Origin: Sitta carolinensis
Taxonomy: Eukaryota; Chordata; Aves; Passeriformes; Sittidae
Assembly (NCBI GenBank): GCA_032173965.1
Contig: JAVUNC010000005.1
Span: 44,378,501-44,442,500, forward strand
Direction of reading: 5' to 3'
DNA: 64,000 nucleotides
Of this stretch, positions 13,500-27,726 are shown in pieces (the stretch's first letter is position 1; the number at the start of each line of letters is the position of its first letter). The position numbers and the translations under genes were made by a program. The notes under the pieces are model-generated. The model had not been told where the DNA came from, ran no database searches, and was given only the letters and a program-made list of their open reading frames with translations.

Positions 13500-13770
13500 C
13501 CTTACTTCGTTTTATCACAGGAGCTCAGCCTACCATACTTCGATACACTGCTGGTATTAAACTGCTAGAATTGCCCCTGTTCCCTTCATGGATCAAAGCA
13601 GGGGTTTTCACTTCCTCGTCTGTAGCTCTACAATTCTGGTGTCTGTTTAGCATATGCTAGTGCCATATGTGAGAAAGGGAGCTGTTAGCTTTTCCCTCCT
13701 CTCCGTGCGCAACCTGGGAAGCTACGGGTGATGTCTTGCATACATGGGAGAAGTACCGGCTGCAATCCGT
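13500..13770. other. Local CpG cluster, possible conserved element
   Basis: About eight CpG dinucleotides occur in roughly 270 bp (near 13508, 13541, 13617, 13703-13706, 13724, 13757 and 13768), while flanking kilobases have very few. The block is neither a named repeat nor open in any frame. CpG retention in otherwise CpG-depleted vertebrate DNA can mark a hypomethylated regulatory element or recently inserted sequence; which of these applies cannot be told here. Confidence 0.3.
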
Positions 13771-16700
13771 GTGTGATCAGAGCAGGCTGAAGTTCTGTGC
13801 TGCAAATTCACAGCCCTAGAGATGGCTACTTAACAGTCCTATCCTACTGTTTTCTTCCTTGCTGAAGGATGTACTTTAAAATCATTCATACATTCAAGGG
13901 TGGTTTTGTATTTCAGTTTGTTTCTTTTTGTTCAGTTTGTGTTTCTTTTCTACAAGTTCATTAAACTATGTTTTGAGCTACAGTGTTTTGTTAACTGCAT
14001 GAAGCTCACTTATTGATATAGAAGTGGCTGAGGAATCAGTCTGCAATGATGATTTAAACCAGACATCCTTCAAAGTTCCTTTTTGTCTTATGAAATAACA
14101 AATATGGAGGTATGGTAATATAGGACATTTTTCTTTAACTGAGAGGACAGTACAGCAGAGGGAATGAATTTTGGTGGTGGCAGGAGGAGAGGGGTGGTAG
14201 AGGAGGCAAAGCTGCTGCAACATGCAATGCTGAAAGAAATGTCTGTCCCTGCTCTGAGAGTCACTTAAGTAGATAATGCATTTGCTTAGCAGGTTGCTGG
14301 CACTTAATGAAGAAAGTTCACAAAGGTGTGGAAGGCCTATTACAGTGTCATCAGCAATGAAAGGCCATCACTCACTCTCTTGGGGTAAAAGGGATTCAAC
14401 TTTGAGCTATGTGCTGAAGTCTTGAAATTATTCTCACCCCATCCCAGCCTGATTGACACTACTGGAAGAGTGCATGACATTTCAGTTCTAACTTTTTGTT
14501 TGATGAATTACCAAAATACTTGTTTAATTGGTTTTGTTTCTTAGAGGGCATATTTCTGAGTAGGGGTTCCTACCCCTGCTTAGAAGAAGGTGAAAAATGA
14601 AATCTGTGGCTTCTGCAAGAGAGACCAAAGCCCAGCATGTCCACACATAGGGCAGGAGGAGGACACTTAGGGAATGGGGCTGTCATTTGTGTGCATGTCT
14701 ATGTATTTCTTCCCTTTTTTTTTTTGTGCAGGCTTTCAGGAGTAATGAAGTGTTATATATAACATTTTGTTTGCTTTTGAGGTCATATACACCACTAGCA
14801 CATTAAGCAAATGATGGTAAAGTTTCTTTGTTGTAAAGCTCTTAATTTCAGGAGTTGCATAAATGCATTATGGTTCCTTTATTTCAAAGTTAACTAACCT
14901 CTCACAATAAGCAGGCAAACTGCCTGAAGTATAACTGTTTAATTTTCTTTGGTTTCCCTATGCTATCAGGCTTTAGTGCAAATAATGCTTGGAAAAGTAT
15001 GTAGCAAAGCTTCTTTCAAATAGATCTTACAAATGATTTGACAAGAAAAATCTCTCTCTCTGCACATTGAAACTCTTGACTTTCATCAGTGAAAACTGCA
15101 AAATGATAATAATTATCTGGAACTTTTTGGCTGTGCCATAAGGGAATGATTACCTCAGTGTTACCTCACTAATAATTTTATTTTCAAGCTGATGATAGAC
15201 TTTATAGACAAGAATATATCCTTGCCATATGCTGCATGTAAAGTAAATGATCATGTGCATGTATCCAGCTATCTCTTATAACTCCTGAAACTGGAAATAA
15301 TTGAAAAACACCTGCTTCACATCTTGAAAAAAATTGTGTCTGTAACTTAGACCCCAGTGAAAAGATTTTGATGTGTTCTGAAGAATCCTATACATTCATA
15401 AAAGAAAAACTAAATAGAACTTTCTTTTCTGGGAAGGAGCCCTGATAAAAAGAAGATAGTTTTCATAAAAATCATGATGAATGTCTTTTTATGAGAACAC
15501 AGGAATGAAAAAAAAACCTATAAAAGTCTCAGAATGATGCATAACAGCATAATTAAAAAAAGGGTTTTTTGAAGTTTTTATATTAATGAATTTTGGGCAG
15601 AATATAACCATGAAAGAACATATTAGAAATTATGATAAATTATTTGATTCATTGGTACTTTTGAAACTGTTGAAAGTCGTGTTTCCTGAGGTTTTAAAAT
15701 GTTATGTTTTGAACTTGTAAGTCCTCTGCACCTCCCATTACGCCTGAAACTGGGGAGGGCAAGGCAGAGGAGGTGGAGCTGGAGGTGGCAGACAATCATG
15801 TTAAACTAAAACTGCTGCAGATCTGTGTCAGCAGCTATCTAAAATTCTTTGGAGTTAATGGAAAGATTTCCCCTGGTCATATGTTGTGGATAGGATGCTA
15901 TGTGCATTCTTCCTTCATTGTGTCATTTTGTACCATTTACATACTTAGTGTTCTCCAATAATTTATGGCCTCTTTGCTCATATCTGTTACAGGACCAAGA
16001 ATGTGCTGTTGGTACTTGTCACATGGTAAAATGATAGCATTTTTTCAGAACAGGTTGTTCTTCCATTTAGGTGCATTGGAATTCATGGAGATTTTGAAAA
16101 TATGGATTAATGTGAGCCTGTGAGGTTTTAGGAGGAACTTTCTGCACTTTTCCCATAATAGTATAAATTATTTATTAGTAAACTGAAATAAAACTGCAGT
16201 CTTTAGGCTACAAAAGTAATGCTTGTCATCTGTTGATTCTGGGAAGTTTTAACTGTTACCTGTTTTTCATTAGTGTTCTTCCACCTGAAGAGATGTACAT
16301 ATGTGTATTGAAGAAACCTGACTTAACAACTAAAACTCAAAAGAAGGGAAAAATAGCTAAAATAAAACCTGGTCATTTCTCTTGCTAGATTTAGGATGTT
16401 TATTTTAAGAATGTCCATATGACCTTATTTTAAAATCTGGGCAGCTGATTTTTCCTGCCCTGCTTCCAAACATCACGTGTGAGGATGTGATGTTTCATAT
16501 ATGGTTCACATGTGGTACATGATCATGATTTTACTCTCCTTCTCTCATCACCATTTTTTTTTTTCTACTTTGTGAGATTTAGGTTTTTAGTCCTTTAATT
16601 ATGCATCTTTTGTTGGTGTGTTTTATTTCTCATTTTTGTTTTTATTTCATTAGTCTTCTGGTAAAGAATGAAAGGTTTTTCAGTTTGAAAGGGTAGAAAG

Positions 16701-19700
16701 TGAAAAAAAGGTTCAATTTCGAAAGAGAGCCTGATGATCAAGGATAGATGGAACCTGTGAACCGTGGAAGATAAGAACTCAGAAAACTATGAAATTCGTA
16801 ACCTGCTGCTAGCATGAATAAGGTGTCATACTGCCCAATCATAACCTAGAAGTATATTTTAGCAAAATAATATTTGGTAAGTAAAGGACAATTTAAAAAG
16901 AAATAATCTATTTGGTGATAAAGAGTTTAAAATATTTATAAAGACAGTATATTTTATGCATTATAAGTGCAATTTTAAATGTGTGCTTCATGATTCAGAT
17001 TACCTTGCAAACAACATGAAATGCATCCCTTTGTATATGTCAGTCTTCAACAAAGTGTTGTTTACACCATGGATCAAATATGCAACATTAAAATTCATTA
17101 TAGGCATATTACCCACTCTCATTATATGACAGAAGTGTGTCAGTGAAATTAGCAGCCACAAAAAAGACAAAGATTTTCTTACCTATTAGTTGGAAGGTAG
17201 CAGCTGTTTGAGTAATTCCACAGAGGGATAACAATGACCAACTGACTTGCACGTTTTAAAGAAAAAATGATATCAAATCCTTTGAGGATGCCATATGTTC
17301 TGGGCTTTGAGGCAGGCTGTGTATGCTATCACAACAATTAGACAGACTGGAGACTCTGTGAAAATTTTATCCAAAATGCCAGCAGAGAAGAATTTCTTAG
17401 GGCTTTTTGATTTTTATGCTCCCTTTATTTATTAGAGGATAAGTTAGTTAAAGTGTAGAATTTTTTCCCAATCATTTCCCATAGAGAACTCTGCATAAAT
17501 AAGCTGGTTAGATGTGGGGTTTGGGTTTTTATTTATTTTCCTTTTTAATTATGCTTGAATTTATTTAGGCTTTTTTAAAGTTATGTATGGTGGCTATCCT
17601 TTTGCTTACAGAAGAGACTGTGAAATAACGTTGCTTAGAACAATTTTAGCTTCCTTTGTCATTTGTGAATGGGGTCTGAAGGATGCCGGATCTTCTCAAA
17701 CAAACTTGGTAATTGCCACCGAGAGTTGGGCTGTTCAGATGATCAATGGATCCATCTGTGTGTTCTGTAGTTGTGTATTGAACTTCTGTAGTTTGATGAG
17801 AGTTCTTGCCAGACCTGTTGTGATTTAAGAAAGCTTGTATTGACCAGTTTACCCAAACTGGGCACATACAAATAATCTGTGCTGATGTTGTGGAGATGGG
17901 TCACCCGCCAAGCTTTGTCTGGCTGAAAGGAAGATGCCTGCATCAGAAAAGATCTATTTGGAGCCATTAGGAAGCAGAAAAGCCTGTTAGCTAAAACTGC
18001 TGTGAAGATGTGTCTCTAGAGACCCACCAGGACACATAACCCTCTGTTAACAAGCTGAGAGATGGTTTGTCTATGGCTACCCATATGTACTCAGAGCTTC
18101 TATGTCCATTTTGAAGCAAGGTATTTTCTGCTGGGCAGGTTGTATTATTTCTTTGCCCAATAACTGTCAGCAAGATCCACCCTGGCTCTTTACTCTTCTT
18201 CCAGTGTCTTGGTTCTGTTTGACAGTTCACAGCCTTTCTGACTCTATAGGCATTTTGGCATTCAGCTTTTATTTAAAGCGCCAGCCTTGTTCATGTATAG
18301 AAAAGCTCCTCAGAGCTTTATAATTCTGGGTCATGGTGCTTTCTAATGCAGTATTGCAGTATTACTGTATTGATTGCTGTGATTCCCAGGTCCCCTTTTA
18401 GCCCCTTCCCTCCCCCTGACCCTCATCCAGAATAGTATTGAATCCCCAAATTGATCTCTGAAGTCAGTAGGATTATTTAGGTTTACTCTTTGGTGACGTT
18501 AGGGTCTGGGAAGAAAGCAAAGGCTTTCTTAAGAGGCTGTGCAAAACTATGGGCATGGAGTATGGATTATGGAAGAGTTTGAGGTCTGGGATTTTGTGAT
18601 CTGTTAGATTTGATATCAGGAAGAGACTGTAAAGGAATGATAGATCCTGTGTTTTTCTATAATACCATGAAAGAATATAAAAATTTAATCAGTAGTGACC
18701 ATCCAACTTTAAGGGAAAAATGAGGGCTAATTTATTTAGAACAAAAGGAAAAATACTTTTTGAATGGTTTAGGTTCTGTTTTTACATTTTGGGGTCATTT
18801 TACCTCATAGAATCAGATGTTTGAAATGGTGAAGCTTGCCATCACAGAACCAATATTGATTGATATAAATGAGCATGATTATCATAAGTAACGAGGTCAC
18901 AGTCATGTGGTGAATACAGTTTGAAACATACTTCTGTAGATTATCATGTGTATTCTGCTGAGGTACATATTTATATACACTGCAGAAACTCAGTAAGTAA
19001 TGCTGTACTTAAGATACATTAATTTTAAGGGTTATTTTTTTTCATTTGTTTGTTTAAAATAAACATCAAGTAATGTTTGCAATGCCTGGTATAAGAGTCT
19101 AATTCTCTACGTGACTTCAGTATTGATCACCCAGGTATTTGTCTGCTGTAAAGGGATGAAAGGAAAGCTTCTTCCCTTCATTTACACATTAAGAGTCTAT
19201 ATTTTCTTTCCTGATTCTCAGATGTGGTGAGCACTGACATTTCTGGAAAAGCCACAGATTGTTGGTGACCGGGGACATATGATTTCTCTGGATCTGTCTC
19301 CATGACTGTGGAATCAGTTCTTCAGGGCTCCTAACAGTCAGTCAGGCTGAATCAAGGAATCTGCTATTAATTGCCATTCCTTTAAAGTGCCCTTGCTGCT
19401 GCTTTGGAAAAAAAAGACACGGATACAGACAGTCATTGGGCACTGGCATTGCTACTGCCTGCTTTGGCCATGGCAACCACAAGGACAAGATCCTGGGGCA
19501 TCTCCACTTCTGTCTGCCATGTTTCAGCCAAAAAGGCATCTGACAGGAAGTTGGTGGAAGGAGGTGTTTGGTCTTGAGGAAAAATGCAGTCCCAAAGGGA
19601 AGGGGGAGGAAATAAAAATCCTCTCTGCGCTGGAGGCATTGTGAAGTGAGTGGATTTCTTCCGAAAGGGATTTCTTTCCTTTTAGGGAAAGGTTATTGCT

Positions 19701-22700
19701 GTTTGTCTCAACAAAGTGATGGTGGACTATTTCTTCCACTTAAGGTGTTATGTGCCAGTTATACATCAGACATTTTCATCCTCAGGAAATTACATGCAGT
19801 CACCTCTTACTCTAAGTCATGGAGTTATGTAGGGCAATGTAAAAAGGATTAAGTTTAGGTATTGTGATATCTTCTTTGTTACACCTGAGAGGTCTTTCCT
19901 GCTGAAATTAAATGTAATTGAAGTTGCTGCCTGGATACCTGACAAACACTGTGCATCAGGCTAGGAGGAATCACCTGCAGCACTGCTGGAAAAAGGGGTG
20001 TAGGGGGAATTTTGACAGCTGGATCCATTCACAGCTGGGATCTGGGAGTTATGATTTTTAGGGAAAGAGATTTATAAAGAGCTACTGGATAACTGAATTT
20101 GGTGAGGTCCTTGACTTCAGCACAGCCTACAGTCATGCTTTACTTCTAGTTTGGAAAGCCAAATGTAGCCCAGGATCCTTTAAAGGTGAGAAATCTTTAA
20201 GAAACTTAAGTGAGTAAGCACATAAAGCACTTCGTTGTCTCCAATTTTACCAGGTGACGGATACAGAGGCAAGATTGTATCAATAAGTAGCTGAATTCTA
20301 ATAAACCCAAGGAAGAAGTAGGGGTTTGTCAGTACAGGGGTAGGGGACAGACACAACTGGGCACGTATCTTACTCTGCGTAACAGCTGTGTTGCTTCCAA
20401 TGCTTCCTTAAAAGTTCTTCCCCTTTCCCAAGAAAGCAGAATAAACCTAATAGTGAACAAAATAAAAAAAAAATCCAAAGATAGTAGCAAATGAATAGAG
20501 AGAGAACTGTACCTATGCAAATCTAGGTGTAGGTGAAGAGGAATAGACATGGTATATGTGTAATGTTATCTGTGAGGTTTGTGATTTTGAATTACAGGGC
20601 AAACATGGTGAGGGATATACAAGAGAGAGTATTGGAGTTCAATATGGTGAATCTTGTGATTAATCTGAAAGATGTTTTTCCTAGGATTTTTAATACCTTT
20701 CACTGTTTTACTTTTGTTGCTCCGTACATCTGCTGCTTTAATTGCGACAGCAGTTTATGCTGTATATAAAAACATTAAATGTTTTTGCTCTTACAGTGTT
20801 TGCTATTGACTTTACACATGCTTCTCTATGTAAAACAAAATTAGATTTCCTAATATATCAATAGAAAACTGTTCAAAAAGCAGACTGACTAATAAATGGT
20901 CTACTATTTCAGCACTTATGAATACCATTTTGTTTTATCTCACTGTGAATTGACAGGTTATGACAGGCAATTGAGAACAGAATGCAGTTCAACTTCTTTT
21001 GTGCCAATGATATGTCTTTTAAGAGGTAAAATACTTTAATTAGAAAAGACAGTTGAAAGCTTAAATTTTCCTTAATGTCTCAGAAGTTTTTGTTGCAGTC
21101 TTAACCATTACTGTTGTTGTCTTTATATGTCTATTTTAAAAAATTCTTTTCATAAAAAGTATCTTTTAAAAAAATTTTTTCTGGAAGTTATGTTTATTTT
21201 ACTGATCCCAGGAAGTAAAAAATATCAATGATAATTTCCTGACTACCTGTTTCTTGTTTCAAATTTAAACGAGTTTAAATTAGGCTTTCTTTTACACACA
21301 TTTAAAGCAAAAGCTTATAGCTAGACAATCTGATCATAAATTAATCATTATATTATTTTGGTATTGTAGCTGGACATGAATACTGTAATAATCGTTATAT
21401 GTTTTCTAAAAATTTTATATAAATTAGAAAGTTTATTAAGGAGCTCAATTTATTTTTAAACAGGAAAAGCTGGTGAATTTATGATCAGATAGCCTATATG
21501 CAAATTAGTCCCTATATGTTTAGCTTATTTTAATTTTTTTCTCTAAGAATAATTATTTTAAAAATGCTCCTTTGCTGAAGGACAGGTAATCTGGGCACTA
21601 AGCACTATAGATCATCCTCTTTGTGTCATCTACTGACAACCATGTCAGGCCTCTTTTCTCTCAGTGTCTAGATTGATCCTTTTCTCAGGTCACCCTTCAT
21701 CTTTCTTTCTCTCTTTTTATGTCTGAGAAACAAAAGGGTAGGAGAAGAAAACCCTCAAACAAAGGAGGAGCAAGAAGGCCAAGACTGCAATGAAGGGAGT
21801 GGGTAGAAATGCAGTGGGAAGGGCAGAGCAGGCTTCTGACAGTTTGTCCTAAGAGATTATTCCAGCTTATTTTCATGATCAGGGCAATTGAGTGCCAATA
21901 AAAAAGTGGCATTCAGATTTCAGGGAGTCAGGTTTTCTTAGTTTCTGTTTATCCCATTGTCTCCTTCTCAGCAGCAGGCTTCTTAGCCTTGCAAGAGACC
22001 TGGGCCATGTGCTTAGCTGCCTCCCTGTCTGGACTTGCACCTGACAGCAAATAAATATGGCCATATGCAGACCATCACTTTTATTTTCAGTATGCATCTT
22101 TCCTTTAACAAGGTTTGCTACTGGGCTTGTGGACAAAAGCTCAGCTACCCATGTTCTGTCTTTTCACTGGCTCTTTGTGTTTAGGCAGAGAAGTGTTTCT
22201 GAAGTAGGCAGCTCAGACATCAGAAAAAATGACAGTGGTGATAGAATTGCTTCAGCTGCAGTGGAAAAGTTCATTGTACTTTGTTTTGAAAGCTACAAGA
22301 ACAAAGAGCGCTCTCCCTGTAATAAGGCCTGTGACTCCTTCGTTCCTCTGCACATCATCACAGAAGGTCAGGCAAGACAATGCAGTGGTGGCTTCTCTGG
22401 GTCTTTGACAGTTCTGTCACCTTGGTTTCTAGAAATTGATGAGTCTGGCAGCTCATTCATTTCTGGACACTTTAAAAGACACTGAACATTTGTTTTAGTG
22501 CCCTGTTCTTCAAAATCTTAGGTGACTTTTGAAGGTGACTACAAGGAAGATGAGTAGAGTTGCTTTGTGCGGCTGAGTTTTTCAGCTGTTGCTTGATTTA
22601 ATAGCAAGAAGACATGGACTTTGTACATGAATTCTTTCTTTTTGCAGATGAGAAAACAGTGTAGCATTGCCAGTTTCAAGCTTTCTGTTGAACAATTGGA

Positions 22701-25700
22701 ACTTTTTTCTTTGGAGTCTATAAAAGTCTGCATGCTCAAGATACTCTCCAAACTACTAGCCTTGAAATTAAAAAAGAATTTGAAAAGAAAGAGAGGTTAA
22801 CATCTCAAAGCTTACAGACCCCTGCTTTTGGTCCTGGAATCCTATTGTGGGAGCTTTTCTTTGGTTTCAGATTCCCAGAAAATTCTCCACTGAGAATGCT
22901 CTGTTGGGTTTTTTTAAATAGCCTAAGAACTCCTGTTATCTTATAGCAATAGGTTAAGAAAGTTCTGAGCTGTAGTAATTTTCCTCTTCATTTTCCCTGA
23001 GTTGTCTTTGTTTTTAATTTATTGAGTAGATTTGCTTTTATCAATCATTTTATCAAAATTTATTGTGAACTAGTTCCCATCTCTCTCTTTTGTGCTGCCA
23101 ACTTCTGCAGCTGTTGCCAGTGAGACTTTTGAAAGCCTTAGCTCTTGCTTGGTTGCTAGGAAATGTCTTTGGTTAATGGTTATAGTAAAGGTGGCTCAGA
23201 CTTCAGGTTACAATTTCAGGATATGTGTGAAGGTGTTGCTGTCAGGGAGTCTTTGATAAAAAGTTGGGTAGCTTTTGGCTGGGAAAGGACAAGTGTTGGT
23301 AACAGTGTCTCAGGGCAAGAGGAGGACCACGTGAGCTCCTGGGGCTCCTCCTTGTATTTGTTGTGCCATTCTGTGCTTTTGCCCCATCTTGCTTGGGGTC
23401 AGGCAAGAGGATTCCTGTGCTGTTTTGTTTTCTGCCAGCATAATTCAGTGCTAGAGCAAATGAGTGTTAAGCCTGCATCTCTTAAGTTGTTAACTGAATG
23501 CTCTAAAGGCTCTTTATCCATTTGAAGAGGGTAGAACTGTTGTGCGGAGAGAAAGGGCTTGTTGCTCAATTGTTGTTCTATTTGAAAATTTTATTCATCT
23601 TGGATATGGGTGCTGTTCCCAGCAAATTTTAAATCTCACCAACACAAGAACCTGGAAGGAGGGATCGCTAAGCATGTGTGTTAGGAAAGTGATTTCAAAA
23701 CTGTTTTGCCTCTCTGCTTTCTGATAGATGGAACCATATTGCTAACTCTCTGAACTTCTTGTATAGGGAGGGAAGGGAGCAGACTATGACAAACAACTAG
23801 TAGAAAGTAATTTTTCTTTGTGTCAGTAAAACTGAGTAATAGAGAAACATAGCAGAAGCTCCTTTTGTGAGTGGCTGGTTTCTAATGTGCATTTGTTATT
23901 TAAATTAACACTTTTTTTCAGCATTAACAAAACCCAAAAGATCCTGTCAATGTCCAGGAGAGGCATAAAGAGAGACAAACCGATTAATTCTAATCTTGCC
24001 CATTGTGAAAGATTTTGTATATAGTCACTATGATCTCTACTCTGACTTTTTAATCTGGGGTCCTGAGAGGTGAATAGCAATTCTCACTGTTCCAGAATGC
24101 TTCTGCAAATCCATATTGATACATCTTTTGAAAAGGTTCCCTTAGAGCCCCCTCCTGCCAGACTTCTGTAAGTCCTAACTTGTACAGTTACAATCTCTGT
24201 GCTACCTATAGCAGGTGCCAGCACTGTCTGCATTTATTATTGGGTAGTAAAAATGTAAGAAAAGTGATTACGGACTTCCCCGATGGTAGAGGGCATGTTA
24301 CCTATTTCCTTGAGCTTTGCAGGCAAGGCTAGGACAAACATAGCTTTGTTGGAGTTTAGATTAGTTTTGTTTGGTGTTTGAATTTGGGAGAGATGTCTGG
24401 TTTGCTGTATTGTTTGGGGTTTTTTTAATATTGAAGAACTGAGTAGCAGTATGGAAGCTGTTTAAACTCCAGTTTGTAATTAAGGGAAGAACGGATCCTA
24501 TAGTTTCCAAAGCTTATAATTTATCTGAGAGTATCCAAATTTCCTCTGGTTATGTTGACCTGGGATTTTGGATCCTTGTAAATGCTGTGTCATTTCCATT
24601 GGTATGTGTCAGGGTTCTGGACTTAGTGTGTTCATTATTACCAGTTACATTAGCATTTAAGCAAGTTTGCCAGATGGGATAGAAGGACAAAGGAACACAT
24701 GTAATGTGTTTCTTGTTTAACCTTGCCTTCTATAGGGGTAGCAGATCATGGATTTCATGTAGGCTTATTAGAATGGGAAAATCTATGTCTTGGTTTGATA
24801 GAGATAGTTAAGGTATATTAGCTTAGCTCCCCAGCTGAGTGTAGGGATAGTTCTTCTCATGCAGTAGAGGAAAAAACAATTTTGTTCTTTTCCTAGGACA
24901 GAAAAGGGAAATATAAACATTAGAAAGCTTGTGAAACAGATGGTAATTTAACTGGTAAAGTTATTACAGATAGGATGGCAGTCATTCAGACAGAAGATGT
25001 GCAAATCATAATAGCTTCTCAGGTGCATATGCATGATATGAGCTGTGTTACAGAGCAGGTCAAGCAATCAGTTTCACATGCATATCCTGAGCCTCGGTCA
25101 TTTTTGTTAGATCACTCTCCTGTGAACTGCTTATTCCGTCAGGGCATGGAAATTTATTCTCAAATGAAGAGCGTTTGTTTGGCAAAAGAAACAGGAAATT
25201 CAAACTGGTTTGACCTGTTTCTAGATGACCAAGATAAAATTACTTTTAGTGTAGTTGGGATATGGTGGCAACTTTTTCTTTAAAATACAAATGGACCTTT
25301 TAACTTTAGTAAGGTAGCAAAAATATTGCAGGTGTTTTTATGTGGAAAAGAATATCCATAATATTTTCCCACTGTTCTTTCATGTTTCTAAGGTGCTTTT
25401 CATTAGAAATATCCTAGTTTTCTTTTTAAGCTTTTATGTATATCTATGGACCTGCCTATTTTGTCATTCTCCGTAGAATCTATTCATTAGCACAATGTCA
25501 TGTAGATGAGTCTTAAAGTTCTTTGGATAAAGAAAGAAAAAGAACATTTCCAAACATTGAAATGTGTATAAATGGATGTGCCATCATTTCCTTGCAAGCC
25601 CAAAAAGCCTGCAACAGGAACTTTGATCTTTTGGACCATTCTTATTATCTCTTTGGAGTGTCAACACTCAAACTGTGTGATAAAAATGTCAGTGGCAATG

Positions 25701-27726
25701 TTATCCATTTTTGTGTTGATCAGTTTCACAAAAGTATTCACCAACTGAGCCTATTTCTCATGCCCAGGTCATATTTGAAGCACTAAATCCTTCATCCGCT
25801 TTTTCTGTTCAACTGCCAAAATTTCCTCTTGCTACAATGATGTTGACAAGTCACTCTTAAAACTAAATTTACTTATTTAATAAAAAATGTAAAGCAGGTG
25901 TGTTTATGCATTGGAATATGAAGTTCTGCTTAATTTCTTTTTATTTTAATAAAAGGAGATTAGCAGTGACCTCTGTGATGAAAGTAAATTGAATTTGATA
26001 CCAGGGAATATTTTACTGAAAATCTTTTCAACTCACAGTTCAATAAAATTTGTCAGTTGCTCTGGAAGTATTTCCAATTTGTCTAGTGAAGTACCACAGT
26101 TATAAAAGATTTTGACAAAAATCAGAACAGAAACTATTTAGTCAAGTTTGAGGTCAGAACCTACAGGCGAGGGCATCCGATTTAAAGCAGCTGATGATCT
26201 AGAAAATCTAAGCAAGACTTAGATATGTGGAGGCCAGGATCACGAGTGTATGCCTTCTCAAATACCAGCCTCTGGTAGAGTTTTGTTAGTGCTTCTGGAT
26301 TTGACATGCCACAGACACACGGGAGTAACACAAGCAAGAGCAGCTTCCTTTCCTGTGAAATGACGCTGTTGCATTTCAGGGCTGAGAGCACCAAGTGCTC
26401 CGCAGCCCCAGTAACCCTGCTTGTGCCATGTGCCCCTCGAGCTGGATGGAGGTAACCATCTGCAGGGGGTGGGACAGGAACAGGCCCTAGAGGAGGCCTA
26501 GGACAGTTAGCAAGCTGCCTAGGAGTTTTATCCCAAACAAAATAGGTACCTGTGGAGGTCACAATGATGAACAAAAGTGACAAAGGAGGTGTGACTAGAC
26601 TAGGCATCCACTTAAATAAGTGGAAGTCAGCAGATTAAACGTGTAAGTAAAAGTCAGCAGAAGCAAAAAGAAAATGATCTGCTTTTTTCCTCAAACATTG
26701 CATAATTTTCATCTTTGACTTTGGAAAAGAAGTAGTACGTTATCGTAGGACCAATAAGATAAGTAGATTTGAACATATAGCAGGTTTATTATGTAGATTC
26801 AAAAATGAAAAATCTAAACAAGGCCTTAGTAAGACAATAGGACATATTTTACAGAAAATATAAATATGTAAGGCTTGAAAATAATTTGAAGTGGGATAGA
26901 AGAGTTTACTAAACGTGCATTGTGCCAGGCAGAGATGTTATCATTGCTAAAATTAATGAATTTCTAGACCAAGGAGGTCTGGCTTACATCATGTGACATT
27001 ACTGGGTATCTGGTAATTAATATCTGGATATTAATAGTCAAAAATGGAAAACTGGGGATCTGCATAAGTAATATAAATGATTAGCTAAATGAAAGGCAGC
27101 ACTGGTTAGTGCTGAATGAGAAAGTACAGGGTTGTGTAGGTATCCCTATTGGATTTCTCAGAGGATGAGTTTTGTGATCAGACTTAAATTTTTCAAGTGA
27201 TTTACTTGGACTCTGAAAATGAGAGCAAGTTGATGAAATTTTCTCATGAGAAGCAAGAGAGCTGACTGAATTAGTTGATCACTGAATGACTAAGTCACTG
27301 TTATACATCAGTTGGAAAGGGAGATGAAAAATCATAGGATGCATTTGGATTTGATTCTGGCCTGCGATTTTATACCAATTAAAGCACACGTTTAGTTTTT
27401 TGTGACCTAAACTGCAACAGTTAGGATTAGTGCCAAAATAGATCCTTTTCTTTTGCCTATAAGAACCTTGCAGGTATGCAAAGGCATATCTTGAATACTT
27501 TGCATTACATGCAAATGAACCCTGCAGTGCAGTCATATGAGGAAAAAGGGACAGGAAAGTGTTTTGGGAGACTTTAGCCTGTGTGCACGATGGCAGGAAG
27601 CAAGAATTCTTCTGCAAATTAAACTGACTACCTCAGATTTGACACAGTGCTGAATGGTTTGCAATGCAGGCTTGCACACTCCTGCAAACAAGAACATTTT
27701 TCCTGTAGAATCAATTTGTGAGAACA
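13771..27726. other. Long gene-free AT-rich stretch
   Basis: About 14 kb without a recognisable gene. The longest open frames are 142 codons (+, 22057-22485), 141 codons (-, 26182-26607) and 120 codons (+, 23163-23525). None shows a domain, repeat architecture or signal sequence that I recognise. Sequence features are minor: a 9-bp-arm inverted repeat at 21262-21281, a small palindrome TGTTATATATAACA around 14751-14764, and short A or T runs. Large intron or intergenic DNA is the simplest reading. Confidence 0.6.
21262..21281. repeat. Perfect 9-bp inverted repeat, 2-bp spacer
   Basis: AATTTAAAC at 21262-21270 and GTTTAAATT at 21273-21281 are exact reverse complements separated by GA. Such a near-palindrome could be a dimeric protein site or may simply occur by chance in AT-rich DNA. 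Confidence 0.85.

Noticed and set aside
18805..18835. CATAGAATCAGATGTTTGAA as another CR1 terminus
   Set aside because: Only the first ten bases fit; the expected TTGGAAGGGACC wording does not follow.
23163..23525. 120-codon plus-strand frame
   Set aside because: No recognisable family, no splice-site context, and length within chance for a locally less AT-rich segment.
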